Source: Marinoscillum pacificum (GTDB lineage Bacteria; Bacteroidota; Bacteroidia; Cytophagales; Cyclobacteriaceae). Taken from it: 64,000 nucleotides of DNA. The notes under the pieces are model-generated. The model did not search any database and had not been told where the DNA came from. It saw nothing but the letters and a program-made list of their open reading frames with translations. Each line of letters starts with the position of its first letter. Positions within the stretch are counted from its first letter, which is position 1. The stretch covers positions 310,001 to 374,000 of the forward strand of contig NZ_JAMZMJ010000004.1 of NCBI RefSeq assembly GCF_024714495.1, in the 5' to 3' direction. The translations under genes and the position numbers were made by a program. Below, piece by piece: positions 7,291-16,679 of the stretch.

Positions 7291-7572
7291 CTAATCAATA
7301 GTAACTTCCTTCCCATCTACAAATTTCATTAGTGGTAAATCGGTCTGTGTATTATAGATGATTGCTACTTCGTATTTGCCTACAAGATGACTTGATCTAG
7401 CCAGACTAATTAATTTCTTCATACCATATGTTAGGTCTCTTGATCTAACGGATTTTTCCGTTTCAAAACTCCAGTAAATCATATCTGGATATCCATTAAT
7501 TAGATATTTCCATTTCACCCACATTCTGGTTTGAGACTTTAATTTCATTTTGGGCGTGAAGGTGATACTCAT
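7291..7572 (-). CDS. Small unknown protein of the element backbone
   Basis: The product has 93 residues, is basic and beta-rich (MSITFTPKMKLKSQTRMWVK), and has no signal peptide or transmembrane segment. The start overlaps the stop of the winged-helix protein gene by 4 bases, so the two are translated from one message. The W/Y-rich central part (KWKYLINGYPDMIYWSFE) may bind nucleic acid or protein. I do not recognise a family. Confidence 0.55.
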   Translation of the reverse strand: MSITFTPKMKLKSQTRMWVKWKYLINGYPDMIYWSFETEKSVRSRDLTYGMKKLISLARSSHLVGKYEVAIIYNTQTDLPLMKFVDGKEVTID

Positions 7573-8600
7573 AATATTTTGTGGTTTACATATTGATTAA
7601 TGAGCCAACGGTTCATTCTTTGGGTGCCAAATGAGGAAATCTGCTCACTATGCTTTTTAATCATAATGCCTAAGCCAGTACCTAGAGACTCTTTGGAGTT
7701 TTTAATTTCATTCTTCACGGAGACCCTTACTCGTCTTTGCTTCAAGTTTCGTTCTTTTTGATTGTGCCAAGCCTCTATCTTATTGAACCTGAAGCCAGAT
7801 CTCTCCAGGGAGAAAAAATGATAAGGATCAGGTGGTAACACTTCAGGGTGCCTATCAAACCAATCAGAGGCATAACTCAGGTATTTCATTTGTAATAAAT
7901 AAACATCCCCCAAGTCTTTGTCAGAATGAGTCATTTTTGTAGTAAATAGCTTTTCAACTAAGCCAATCAGTACTTTTTCGCGTCTTTCGGTAAATCGAAC
8001 ATCCCGGTAAATCTTGAATTTGGCGAAGTTCCAAAAAACCTTGGCATGTTCATTCATAGAGCCGGTCCCCGGACACTTGACATATAAACCGGTCATAGTG
8101 TCTCGGGAAACCCGTTGCTCCTCAGTGTTCTTGGGATAGTTCTTGGTCGTGTTATCAACACCTATAGTTTTATTTTTTACAGTTAAAGGTTCAAGAACTA
8201 AAGGGTGATCTTTTTTCCTCTCTGGTTTGAAAGAACATAGTATAGCGTTTGGATTAAGATATACCTTAAGCCCCCTGCCGGTCATTTCCGACCGACATAT
8301 AATGCCAGTTTCTTTAAGTCGTTTAATCTGATTACGAATACTACGTGAAGTACAATCACATAACTTAGCTAGCGAATTGCAGTTAGTGGTTGTACAAAAC
8401 CCTAATTCACGTTCCTTTTCTGAGGATTCATTCCAAGTCTCAATCACAAAATTGAGCAGGTAGCGAGCGAGAAGTTGGTGAGATCCTCGAATTCGTTGAG
8501 ACGAAATACTCCTTTCTTTATAGCTCTTAAGGGAATTAAAGGCATCCTTCTTAGGTATATTGTATTCCAACACCCATTTAGGTACAAGATAATTGTTCAT
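7569..8600 (-). CDS. Winged-helix DNA-binding protein, replication-initiator-like or element regulator
   Basis: The protein has 343 residues. Residues about 85-150 form a helix-turn-helix (NSLAKLCDCTSRSIRNQIKR, then LKETGIICRSEMTGRGLKVY), a winged-helix arrangement where the wing follows the recognition helix. The remainder is basic and mostly helical. Its position upstream of parA on a mobilizable element matches replication or initiator proteins of Bacteroidetes plasmids and elements, but no Rep_3 signature is seen, so a regulator is equally possible. It is coupled to the 93-residue gene by ATGA and preceded by a 110-base leader with a terminator from the upstream gene. Confidence 0.6.
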   Translation of the reverse strand: MNNYLVPKWVLEYNIPKKDAFNSLKSYKERSISSQRIRGSHQLLARYLLNFVIETWNESSEKERELGFCTTTNCNSLAKLCDCTSRSIRNQIKRLKETGIICRSEMTGRGLKVYLNPNAILCSFKPERKKDHPLVLEPLTVKNKTIGVDNTTKNYPKNTEEQRVSRDTMTGLYVKCPGTGSMNEHAKVFWNFAKFKIYRDVRFTERREKVLIGLVEKLFTTKMTHSDKDLGDVYLLQMKYLSYASDWFDRHPEVLPPDPYHFFSLERSGFRFNKIEAWHNQKERNLKQRRVRVSVKNEIKNSKESLGTGLGIMIKKHSEQISSFGTQRMNRWLINQYVNHKIL

Positions 8601-8682
8601 AGCGATATTTTGATTTGAAAACCACTATGCCTACCTTAGCTTGGCAAGAACATTGAGGAGCACATAGTGTTTCTATATAAGA

Positions 8683-8707
8683 AGCAACCCATTCGAGATG
8701 AGTTGCT
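8683..8707 (-). terminator. Hairpin terminator after the excisionase-like gene
   Basis: The arms AGCAAC and GTTGCT plus an inner CAT/ATG step surround TCGAG. A run of T follows on the + strand, and a shorter T-rich tail on the - strand. It starts four bases past the stop of the 101-residue gene, so it is assigned to that transcript; it may work in both directions. Confidence 0.6.
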
Positions 8708-8710
8708 TTT

Positions 8711-9016
8711 TTATTTTCTAGATGCTTGGAGTAGATGAGGATTTCTTTGTATCACTGCTCTCAATTGGGATTTGTAAAACCTAACCTTGGCACTTCCAGG
8801 TAACTGTTCATAAGGTATTTTCCCCTGTTTTTTCCAACTGATAATAGTTACTTCTGAAACATCAAGGAATTTTGCCGCCTCTCTTTGGTTAATTGGACGC
8901 TCCTCTTCATCTCGCTCACCCAGTCTTATTCTATCCTCAGATGCCTCCAAAAGAATCCCTTTCACAAAGTCTTTAAATTCATTTAATGACATGTTGACCA
9001 TCACTGACTCTCTCAT
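8711..9016 (-). CDS. Excisionase-like HTH protein
   Basis: The product has 101 residues. The C-terminal half is a MerR/Xis-type helix-turn-helix: INQREAAKFLDVSEVTIISW (residues 42-61), then KKQGKIPYEQLPGSAKVRFY, with the usual x-RF/Y-x strand. Such HTH_17 proteins in Bacteroidetes elements act as excisionase or directionality factors. It lies next to the RteC-like and recombinase genes on the same strand. An alternative start at the next ATG (MVNMSLNEF) or at MSLNEF would shorten the N-terminus by 5 or 8 residues. Confidence 0.75.
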   Translation of the reverse strand: MRESVMVNMSLNEFKDFVKGILLEASEDRIRLGERDEEERPINQREAAKFLDVSEVTIISWKKQGKIPYEQLPGSAKVRFYKSQLRAVIQRNPHLLQASRK

Positions 9017-9135
9017 AATCGTCTTTAGTTGATTTGTATGTGGCTAAGCTGAACAATGATTTCACGAAAAAACACCCCTTTTTCTAGTTGGCCCAGAAAA
9101 GCCAATACAGCACGTCAAATCCCAAGAAAAATAAT

Positions 9136-10269
9136 TCAAGAAATATTCGGATGGCCTAAAATGAGGTATTCATTAACTCGTTTAAACCTCATCTTCTTAT
9201 ATTTTTTTAGGCTCTCATAGATGGAATCAAAAGACATTCCTTTTGGACCTGGAAATAATTTAGCGAGAAGCTTAGATGTACTTGTTTTATTTCCTGTGAT
9301 ATATCCTCTTTCAAACATTTTCTTGATCAATACTTTAAGATCATGATAAAAGACATCTTCAACAACAGAAAAAGTAGGCATTTCATGACTTGGAAGATGG
9401 TCCTCCATGAAGTTTTGAATGTTGCCTCTAGGTTCAGAAAATAGAAATATTATCTCATCAATTGTGGGTTGATCGATAGTAATAATATTCAAGTCATTCG
9501 CGGCTTTTAAGAACTTTCTTAAAGGAATGGGATTATTACACTGAACGAACCTGGTAGTATAAAAAGACCCACTGTCGAGCTCATCCAAGTCATAGTAAAA
9601 ATCAATATCATGGAGTAATGAATGGTAAAAAGCCGATACCTCATAGAACTGAAATAGACTTTGTCTAGTCGTGCAACTCAGATACTCATTATATTCAATT
9701 TCGTTCTTATCAAGCTGTAGATCAGAACTATAAATTTTTGATTTTAAGCATTGAGTGTGAAAGCCTATTTGTGGAACTAAAGAAATATTCAATTCAACGC
9801 CTAATAACATTTGCACCCTTGAATAGTCCACTCTTTCAAACTGAGTATGCAGTTGAGACAAGTAATTGCGAATACTACGTCTTAACTGCTCTGATTTTAT
9901 AAGTTGCTCTGGATCCCGATTTCTTGATAGTTCCTGAAGGCGGTTATGAAATTGATGTATGTAAAATGGAGAGTGGACGTATTCGAGTAATTCAAATGGA
10001 TCATTCTTAATATCATCGGTTAGTTGCTTTCTAATAAACCACAACTGACTTTTTGACTCATCATATGATCTCAATAGCCTTATGGCATCTAGGGTTTGAT
10101 CAATCCAGAAAGCAGCATAGAGCTTAACAAGAAAGGGGTCATTTAGTGGTATAAGTTCATGCTCCAGACTAATGACCTTTTCCTCTATTTCACTTTGGAT
10201 TGAACCTTTATCATTAAGTGGGTCTTTCAAACCTAAAACGTATAGACTAGAATTGATGTCTAACCCCAT
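9136..10269 (-). CDS. RteC-like protein, probable element excision/transfer regulator
   Basis: The protein has 377 residues. Features that recall RteC of Bacteroides conjugative transposons are the central FYYDLDELDSGSFYTTRF (near residue 225), comparable with the conserved YY...LD..YFTR region, and a C-terminal KYKKMRFKRVNEYLI helix comparable with the R/K-rich end of RteC. RteC activates excision genes in CTnDOT. The protein is larger than classical RteC, and similarity is by eye only. It overlaps the recombinase stop by 10 bases (ATGGGGTTAG), so the pair is co-translated, which supports a role in integration or excision. It could instead be an unrelated cargo protein. Confidence 0.45.
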   Translation of the reverse strand: MGLDINSSLYVLGLKDPLNDKGSIQSEIEEKVISLEHELIPLNDPFLVKLYAAFWIDQTLDAIRLLRSYDESKSQLWFIRKQLTDDIKNDPFELLEYVHSPFYIHQFHNRLQELSRNRDPEQLIKSEQLRRSIRNYLSQLHTQFERVDYSRVQMLLGVELNISLVPQIGFHTQCLKSKIYSSDLQLDKNEIEYNEYLSCTTRQSLFQFYEVSAFYHSLLHDIDFYYDLDELDSGSFYTTRFVQCNNPIPLRKFLKAANDLNIITIDQPTIDEIIFLFSEPRGNIQNFMEDHLPSHEMPTFSVVEDVFYHDLKVLIKKMFERGYITGNKTSTSKLLAKLFPGPKGMSFDSIYESLKKYKKMRFKRVNEYLILGHPNIS

Positions 10270-11516
10270 GCTTTGTCCATTTCACTTTTTCTATAACTAT
10301 CGGCTACCTTGACATACCTTCTAAATGATTCCTGTTTTTTGTGGCCTGTAATCTCTTTTACAACTGTCTCATGCATGCCTAAGATCAAAGAATTAGTCAC
10401 AAAGGTCTTGCGTGCTGTATGACTAGTGATCAATTGATATTTCGGCTTAGTCTCCTGTGTACGAACTCCTCCCGAATCATTGTAGATTGTTACAGGCTTA
10501 GTAATACCGACATCTTTACAACAATCTTTTATATACTCATTGAACTTCTGGGCCGAAATCTTCGGAAGAGGATCCCAAATGGTTTCTTTATACTTATTAA
10601 GGATCTGTTTACTAAACTTATTCAATGGGATGGTAACATTTACCTCGTTCGTTTTATGAATACGCTTTAAGATATGATCCTCATAAACCTCGGATGATTT
10701 TAAGCTGATAACATCAGAAAAACGTAGGCCAGTCGCACATGCAAAACAGTAAATATCTCTCACATGAGACAACTTCTTAGACTTAAAATTGAATTCATAG
10801 AGAGTTTGAAACTCATCCATTGTTAAGTATATAATTTCCTTCTCAGACTCCTTGGCTTTGAAATTTTTGTAATGCTCATTTGAATGATATCCCCTTTCTT
10901 TTGACCACCGCATAAATGCTTTTAAGACTTGTATGATCTTCTTGAAATAATTAATACTCCATTTCTTCTCTTGGAAACTGTAGCTCCGCAGTAATTCAAA
11001 ATATTCCTGATCGATCTCTTCAAAGTCATGCTTTAGCATTTTGTCTGCCTGGTAGGTCTCCAGAAGACTCTTGACAGTTTGAATTCCTTTGATTGTTCGC
11101 TCCTTTTTATAAGACTTGCTTACCTCAATGAATTCATCAAACGTTTGGAAAAAAGACTTTCGATCAACTTCAATTAGATTTGGATTGTCGATACGTTTCA
11201 GAATAAATTCCTTGGACAATTTTGAACCAAACTTCAGTACATGACGATTGATCTTGTGCACAGATTCCCGAATATTCTCCAGGCGCTCATTAAATTCTTC
11301 ATGACCATTATAGTCTTCCGAAGATGTGGGCTTCTTTACAAGTTCTTTATTGGAATTCCAATGTCCGGGTTTAACACGTACTTGTTTCACCGCTTTCCGG
11401 ATTCTTTGACCATTGAAGGTGATGAGCATATAGATCGGAGCAAACCCGGACTGAGAAATTTTTTGATTATTTATATAAAAACTCAGATTAACCATGGGTG
11501 GAAAGATTGGTGGCAA
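10260..11516 (-). CDS. int: Tyrosine recombinase/integrase of the element
   Basis: The protein has 418 residues. An N-terminal arm-binding domain (NLSFYINNQKISQSGFAPIY) is followed by a SAM-like core-binding domain (about 110-215) and a catalytic domain. Catalytic residues visible are Arg in CATGLRFSD (about 265), Lys in RIHKTNE, His-x-x-Arg in SHTARKT (about 365-368), His in TGHKKQE and the nucleophile Tyr in FRRYVKV (about 402). All are present, so the enzyme should be active. The start may be the ATG seven codons in (MVNLSFY). It sits at the right end of the element with its N-terminus toward the presumed attachment site. Confidence 0.92.
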   Translation of the reverse strand: MPPIFPPMVNLSFYINNQKISQSGFAPIYMLITFNGQRIRKAVKQVRVKPGHWNSNKELVKKPTSSEDYNGHEEFNERLENIRESVHKINRHVLKFGSKLSKEFILKRIDNPNLIEVDRKSFFQTFDEFIEVSKSYKKERTIKGIQTVKSLLETYQADKMLKHDFEEIDQEYFELLRSYSFQEKKWSINYFKKIIQVLKAFMRWSKERGYHSNEHYKNFKAKESEKEIIYLTMDEFQTLYEFNFKSKKLSHVRDIYCFACATGLRFSDVISLKSSEVYEDHILKRIHKTNEVNVTIPLNKFSKQILNKYKETIWDPLPKISAQKFNEYIKDCCKDVGITKPVTIYNDSGGVRTQETKPKYQLITSHTARKTFVTNSLILGMHETVVKEITGHKKQESFRRYVKVADSYRKSEMDKAWG

Positions 11517-11529
11517 ACAAAAACATTAA

Positions 11530-11584
11530 CTTCATTTAAGTGGGTTTAAACAAACGAAACCATTAAACCCATCTTAAACTGAAG
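11530..11584. repeat. 55-bp interrupted inverted repeat in front of int (att candidate)
   Basis: Perfect inner arms TGGGTTTAA (11541-11549) and TTAAACCCA (11563-11571) are extended by TTAAG/CTTAA and CTTCA/TGAAG. The repeat lies 13-68 bases from the recombinase start, where attachment arms or recombinase-operator sites are expected. The symmetry is seen; the role is inferred. Confidence 0.5.
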
Positions 11585-11643
11585 ATAAAAAAAATCAGAA
11601 AAAACCAATCTCAAAAACGGCTATGTCCCGCCCGAGGTACAGA

Positions 11644-11673
11644 AAGGTGATTCAGCAATGAGTCACCTTTTTT
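11644..11673 (+). terminator. Strong + strand terminator without an upstream gene
   Basis: The arms AAGGTGATTC and GAGTCACCTT (one mismatch) around AGCAAT are followed by a T tract (TTTTTTG). The gene to the left runs the other way, so no complete transcript in the window uses it. It may be the 3' remnant of a chromosomal gene at the insertion junction. The 23 bases before it (11618-11640) recur in diverged form at 50507-50531. Confidence 0.7.
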
Positions 11674-11784
11674 GTTTTTTAGTCCCTCCATTTCCTACAC
11701 ATTAAATCGATGTTATCGTTTTTTTAAAGTACTCGAAATTCTTTTTAGCTCACCTATTTTCGTAAGGAACCCATCAACTTCTAC

Positions 11785-13452
11785 ATGTTGCTGCAGCGAC
11801 TTTTGCTTGTTACTCTACTTACAGCATCACTCTTTGCTTGTGATGACGGCAACTTTCCATCTCAAAACCCTGAAGTGGATGAACTACTTGCATTAGCTGA
11901 AAATATCCAATTCACACAAAGTGATACGGCTTTAATTATTACCCGTCAAGCCCTTGATCAAAGCGAAAAAGCGAATTACTCTAATGGCATAGGGGCTGCA
12001 TCTGAACTCATGGGTAGTCTTCTGTATCAAATGGGAGGCCTAAGTCAAGCCATTGAACATCTCAACAAGGCGCTATCTACATATGAAGATTTGGAATTGC
12101 CTATAGAAGAAGCGCAAACTAATCTGCTGCTAGCCAAAGTCTACCAACGCTCTGGCAACGCCAATCAAGCATTCCTCTATTTGCATAGAGCTCAAAATCT
12201 CTTTACTCAACTAAATGACGATCAAGGAAAAGCTCAAGTCTTTGGCAGTCTGGGACACTATTATGAAAAATCCGAACAGTACGATAGTGCACTCCATTAT
12301 CAGCTTTTAGCGCTAGGCATCCTCTCTAAAGCTGGTAAGAACACCACTGCAGATATTCATGACAACATAGGCAGTATCTATGAGGACCTTAACCAGTTTG
12401 AAAAAGCTAAAAAACATTTCGAAACGGCCTTTGCTATCAACCAGGAAAACAACAATCAGGCAGCAGCGATTGTCAACATCAATAATATAGGGGATTCCTT
12501 TCGTAAACTGGGAAACCTTGACTCTGCACTTTCTTATAGTATAAAAGCTCTGCATTTGGCTGAAGCAGCCAACCTAGATTATCAAATTAAAAGTGCTTGC
12601 AGAGATCTTTCCAAAATATTTGAAGCACTCAATGATCCCAAACAAGCATTTTATTACCTGAACCGAAGTTATGAACTCACCGATGAGATCTTTAGCAATC
12701 AGATAGCAACTGAAATTGCTAAAACCCAATCCATTTATGAACTGGAGCAAAAACAACAGCGAATCACTATACTGGAACAAGAGCGATCCTTCAATCATAC
12801 ACTTACCATCATTTCTTCTGGAGCTGTATGCCTGTTTTTCCTATTAGGAGGATTTATATTCTATCAGCAAAAATCTAAAAACGCCAAACAGCACCGATTA
12901 CTTGAAGCAGAAGCTTCATTGGCAAAAACACAGCTAGAGAATACTCAACTGAATGAACAAAAACTCAAAACAGAACTGGAGAACACTTCACTCAAAGAAC
13001 AGCAATTGCTCCAGGAGTTGGATTTGAAAAGTAAGTCACTGACCAAAAGTGCCTTGCACATGATCCAGAAAAATGAATTTCTGAATGACATCAAATCACG
13101 ACTTAAAGACATCAGAAAAGGGGAACCAGAACTTCAGGAGAAACGAATCAAGAAACTCATCAAATCCATTGATTTCAATTTCACTCTTGACGATGATTGG
13201 CATGAATTTGAAACGGTGTTCCAGCAGGTACATTCTGATTTCTTCGAAAAACTGAAAATGTTGTACCCAAAGCTAACCCCTGCGGAAGTGAGACTTTGTG
13301 CTATGATCCGCTTGAATCTGCACTCCAAAGACATGGCAGCCATCATGGGTATTTCTCAGGATAGTTTGCGTATCGCCAGATATCGTCTTCGTAAAAAACT
13401 AGGATTGGACAAAGGCTCTAACTTGTATACCTATATCCTCAACATAGGTTAA
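11785..13452 (+). CDS. TPR-repeat membrane regulator with C-terminal HTH
   Basis: The protein has 555 residues. The N-terminus (LLVTLLTASLFAC, Cys 19) is a signal peptide with a lipobox-like end. Residues 30-320 contain tandem tetratricopeptide repeats (GDSFRKLGNLDSALSYSIKA is one). A transmembrane segment spans about 337-358, then comes a Gln/Leu-rich coiled coil, and a LuxR-type HTH closes the protein (LTPAEVRLCAMIRL from about 495). This is a common Bacteroidetes design in which a periplasmic TPR sensor is joined through the membrane to a DNA-binding domain. It is transcribed toward the TonB receptor and phytase genes and may regulate them, possibly through the 212-base gap that follows. 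Confidence 0.8.
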   Translation: MLLQRLLLVTLLTASLFACDDGNFPSQNPEVDELLALAENIQFTQSDTALIITRQALDQSEKANYSNGIGAASELMGSLLYQMGGLSQAIEHLNKALSTYEDLELPIEEAQTNLLLAKVYQRSGNANQAFLYLHRAQNLFTQLNDDQGKAQVFGSLGHYYEKSEQYDSALHYQLLALGILSKAGKNTTADIHDNIGSIYEDLNQFEKAKKHFETAFAINQENNNQAAAIVNINNIGDSFRKLGNLDSALSYSIKALHLAEAANLDYQIKSACRDLSKIFEALNDPKQAFYYLNRSYELTDEIFSNQIATEIAKTQSIYELEQKQQRITILEQERSFNHTLTIISSGAVCLFFLLGGFIFYQQKSKNAKQHRLLEAEASLAKTQLENTQLNEQKLKTELENTSLKEQQLLQELDLKSKSLTKSALHMIQKNEFLNDIKSRLKDIRKGEPELQEKRIKKLIKSIDFNFTLDDDWHEFETVFQQVHSDFFEKLKMLYPKLTPAEVRLCAMIRLNLHSKDMAAIMGISQDSLRIARYRLRKKLGLDKGSNLYTYILNIG

Positions 13453-13664
13453 TTAACTCCAGTTTAAGCGATATTAAAAATCACTGAGATTAACATCGAT
13501 TTAACATATATCCACCTGTATTACTGATAGTTATAAAATCCTGTTGCTTTTTTGTATACGGTCACACACCCCCTTGTTGCCGTTTTGTTGATGGCCATTT
13601 CACACCTAGTTAATATGCCGAATCTATCATTGGCCCATCGAACAAAACACTGACAAGACAACCG

Positions 13665-16484
13665 ATGAAAAAATCTTTACTTATTACATCACTTTGCTTG
13701 CTTATAGGCATAGCAGTGCATGCACAGGTAAGTTTAAAAGGAAGAATTTTAGACGAGAATGGCCTGGGAATGCCTGGAGCTACTATTCAGGTTACTGACC
13801 TGCAAAATACAGGTGGTATTACCGATATTGATGGATTTTACCTGATCCAAAACTTGCCAACTGGCGAGCATACCATAAAGGTATCTTACATTGGATACGC
13901 ATCTAAAGAAGAAAAAATCAATTTGACCGATGGCGTTAATGAACTGAATGCAGATCTGGAGCCAGGTGTGATCATGGGAGTTGGCGTAATGGTACTTGGA
14001 GACCGATTGAAAGGTCAGGCCAAAGCACTAAACCAGCAACGCACTAATGACAACATCACGAACGTAGTAGCTGCTGACCAGATTGGTCGTTTTCCAGATG
14101 CTAACATTGGTGATGCTATGAAGCGTATCCCAGGCATCACCATGCAGAGTGATCAAGGTGAAGCTAGAAATATCATTATCAGAGGTTTGGCACCACAGCT
14201 CAACTCGGTAATGATCAACGGAAACAGGATTCCATCTGCGGAGGGTGACAACAGAAACATACAAATGGACCTTATTCCTTCAGACATGATTCAGTCTATT
14301 GAGGTGAACAAAGCCATCACTCCAGATATGGATGCGGACGCTATAGGTGGTTCTGTAAACCTAGTGACTCGATCTAATCCATCCGGAGAGCGTATTTCTG
14401 GTACGTTGGCAAGTGGTTACAATGCATTGTCACAAAAACCAATCTGGACCGGAGGTTTGATTTATGGAAATCGCTATTTCAATGACAAATTAGGAGCAGT
14501 TGCTTCTGTTTCATACAACAATCACAATTTTGGTTCGGACAATATCGAAGCAGAATGGACTGAAGGTGATGATATCGACGCATATATTGAGGAGTTCCAA
14601 ATCAGAGCTTATGAAGTACAGCGCGTGAGAAGAAGTGCCTCATTGAATCTTGATTACAAATTCAATGAAAGCCACAAGATATTCTTAACCAGCATGTACA
14701 ACTGGAGAGATGATTGGGAAAACAGATACAGAGTAGTACTTGCAGACATTGGCGAACCGGATGCTAATGGAATCTCTTTTGTAGAGAAAGTAGAGCGTGA
14801 AACAAAAGGAGGCATAGGAAATGACCGAATAAACAATCATAGATTGGAAGATCAACGAGTAAAAACATTTACATTAGGTGGTGAGCATCTGTTGGGTAAA
14901 GCTGAACTTACCTGGATGGGTGCATGGTCCAGAGCTTCTGAAGAACGACTGAATGAAAGATATGCTGTGTTCGTAGCAGAGCCAGAAGTGGAAATAGATG
15001 GTGAGGACGAGCCTCAAGGAATACTCTATTATCAGGATCTATCAAATCCAAGAAAACCATTATTCAGCCCTGCCGCGAGTGATGGGTTTTCATTAGCAGG
15101 AAATGATCCAAGCCTTACAGATTATTCTGCATTTGAATTGGATGAAATTACTGAAGAAGAGCAGTACACACAAGAGACTGATATCAATGGACGAATAGAC
15201 CTTAAGCTCCCTTTGGCTCAAAAAGGGTTTGTGAAAGTAGGAACGCGATTTAGGTTAAAAGAAAAAGAGCGTAATAACACGTCGTTCTTTGCATACAGTT
15301 TTATCGACGATGAGTTCGAGTCATTAAATCAAGTTCCTTTGACCAACAAAACAGATGATGGATTCCTACCTGGAAGTCAATATCAAGCAGGCTCGTTTGC
15401 AACAAGTGAATGGCTTGGATCTTTAGATCTCACAAATGCCAATCGGTTTGAAAGTGAAGCTAAACCAGATGAGTACCTAGCTGAAAACTATCTGGCGACA
15501 GAAACGATTATTGCTGGCTATGCAATGGCTAAATATGATTTGACACCTAGTTTGAGTACCACTTTTGGTATAAGAGTAGAAAATACCTCGCTAGAATACA
15601 CAGGAAACGAAGTAGAAAATGAAGAAGATTTCGTAAAAGAAATCACCAATACTGACAGTTATACCAATTTGTTGCCTGGTGTTCACTTCAAGTACAATGC
15701 TACTGAGAACCTCATCTTAAGGGCTGCTTGGACTAATTCATTAGCAAGACCTAATTACTTTGATTTGGTACCGTATGTTGATAACAGGCCAGATGATGAA
15801 GAAATTTTTCTTGGAAACCCAGAATTACAGCCTACAACTTCTATGAACTTAGACTTTATGGCTGAAAACTATTTTGAAACAATAGGTTTAATTTCCTTCG
15901 GTTATTTCTACAAAAACGTGGATGGTTTCATCTACGTGCAGGCTACTGAAAATGCAGATGGATTTGATATCTATCAACCACAAAACGGCGGAACAGGAAC
16001 AATCAATGGAATAGAAACTTCTTTCCAAAGACAACTGGATTTCCTTCCTGGAGCATTGAAAGGTCTGGGTATTTACTTGAATTACACTTATACAAATTCA
16101 AACGCAACTGGCTTAGCCAACGAAGATGGTGACCTTAGAGATGACTTAGGCTTACCAGGAACGGCTAAAAACCTTTTTAATGCATCGTTATCTTTCGAAA
16201 CCAAGAAATTGATTGTGAGAGCTTCATTGAACTACTCTGGTGACTATGTAGATGAAGTGGGAGGAGATGCATTCTCTGACAGGTACTATGATAAACAGTT
16301 GTTCCTGGATGTAAACGCTTCATATGCTATCACCAAGAACTGGAGATTCTTCGTAGAAGGTAACAACTTGACTAATCAGCCACTGAGATATTATCAGGGA
16401 ACAAAAGATAGAACCATGCAAATGGAATATTATAACTCGCGTTTCAATGCCGGTGTGAAATTTGATTTATTCAATAACAAATAA
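13665..16484 (+). CDS. TonB-dependent outer-membrane receptor, probably phytate or organophosphate linked
   Basis: The protein has 939 residues. A signal peptide (residues 1-20, ending AVHAQ) is followed by a carboxypeptidase-regulatory-like domain (about 22-105, GRILDENGLGMPGATIQV), a plug domain (about 125-245, IPGITMQSDQGEARNIIIRG) and a 22-strand-type barrel ending in VKFDLF. The plug phrase RFPDANIGDAMKRIPG is typical of the TonB receptor group that handles oligosaccharides and phosphorylated compounds. The phytase lipoprotein is encoded 195 bases downstream on the same strand, so imported ligands are probably phytate, its breakdown products, or metal-phytate. No SusD partner is present. 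Confidence 0.9.
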   Translation: MKKSLLITSLCLLIGIAVHAQVSLKGRILDENGLGMPGATIQVTDLQNTGGITDIDGFYLIQNLPTGEHTIKVSYIGYASKEEKINLTDGVNELNADLEPGVIMGVGVMVLGDRLKGQAKALNQQRTNDNITNVVAADQIGRFPDANIGDAMKRIPGITMQSDQGEARNIIIRGLAPQLNSVMINGNRIPSAEGDNRNIQMDLIPSDMIQSIEVNKAITPDMDADAIGGSVNLVTRSNPSGERISGTLASGYNALSQKPIWTGGLIYGNRYFNDKLGAVASVSYNNHNFGSDNIEAEWTEGDDIDAYIEEFQIRAYEVQRVRRSASLNLDYKFNESHKIFLTSMYNWRDDWENRYRVVLADIGEPDANGISFVEKVERETKGGIGNDRINNHRLEDQRVKTFTLGGEHLLGKAELTWMGAWSRASEERLNERYAVFVAEPEVEIDGEDEPQGILYYQDLSNPRKPLFSPAASDGFSLAGNDPSLTDYSAFELDEITEEEQYTQETDINGRIDLKLPLAQKGFVKVGTRFRLKEKERNNTSFFAYSFIDDEFESLNQVPLTNKTDDGFLPGSQYQAGSFATSEWLGSLDLTNANRFESEAKPDEYLAENYLATETIIAGYAMAKYDLTPSLSTTFGIRVENTSLEYTGNEVENEEDFVKEITNTDSYTNLLPGVHFKYNATENLILRAAWTNSLARPNYFDLVPYVDNRPDDEEIFLGNPELQPTTSMNLDFMAENYFETIGLISFGYFYKNVDGFIYVQATENADGFDIYQPQNGGTGTINGIETSFQRQLDFLPGALKGLGIYLNYTYTNSNATGLANEDGDLRDDLGLPGTAKNLFNASLSFETKKLIVRASLNYSGDYVDEVGGDAFSDRYYDKQLFLDVNASYAITKNWRFFVEGNNLTNQPLRYYQGTKDRTMQMEYYNSRFNAGVKFDLFNNK

Positions 16485-16497
16485 AACTACAAACGGT

Positions 16498-16653
16498 GTC
16501 TCAAAAGTCCTTTTCAAAAGTCATTTGTAGCTAACCAGTCAGTAGACAGGGCAATGAAATCCAGTTCTTTAAAAAAGAGAAAGATTTCTCCCTGCCTTGA
16601 CGGCTATGGCCTTACCGGCAGGCAGGCTGCGTCGAAATGACACCTTTTGAGAC
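16498..16653. repeat. MITE-like intergenic repeat with terminal inverted repeats
   Basis: GTCTCAAAAG (16498-16507) and CTTTTGAGAC (16644-16653) are perfect inverted ends of a 156-bp segment, with subterminal GTCATTT/AAATGAC also inverted. The interior has an AGATTTCTCCCTGCC and a GCGTCGAAATGACA phrase of a kind I recall from dispersed Bacteroidetes intergenic repeats, plus a TGCCTGCC-type hairpin. There is no coding capacity. It separates the TonB receptor gene from the phytase gene. Confidence 0.65.
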
Positions 16654-16679
16654 CTCCTCAATTAAATATTTGATAGAAA

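Larger units (their letters stand above)
3662..11584. mobile_element. Integrative mobilizable element backbone (right end near 11.6 kb, left end not located)
   Basis: Genes for a tyrosine recombinase, an RteC-like protein, an excisionase-like protein, ParA with a partner, a winged-helix protein and a MobV relaxase lie in one block on the - strand with short overlaps. No coupling protein, VirB4 or tra genes are present, so transfer would need a helper. The right boundary is placed after the inverted repeat at 11530-11584. The left end may lie beyond base 1, in which case the genes at 2-3517 are cargo. No flanking direct repeat was found in the window. Confidence 0.6.

Noticed and set aside
7110-7316. 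68-codon - strand ORF over the GTATT repeats
   Set aside because: It lies between two real genes of the same strand, overlaps both and has no coding character.
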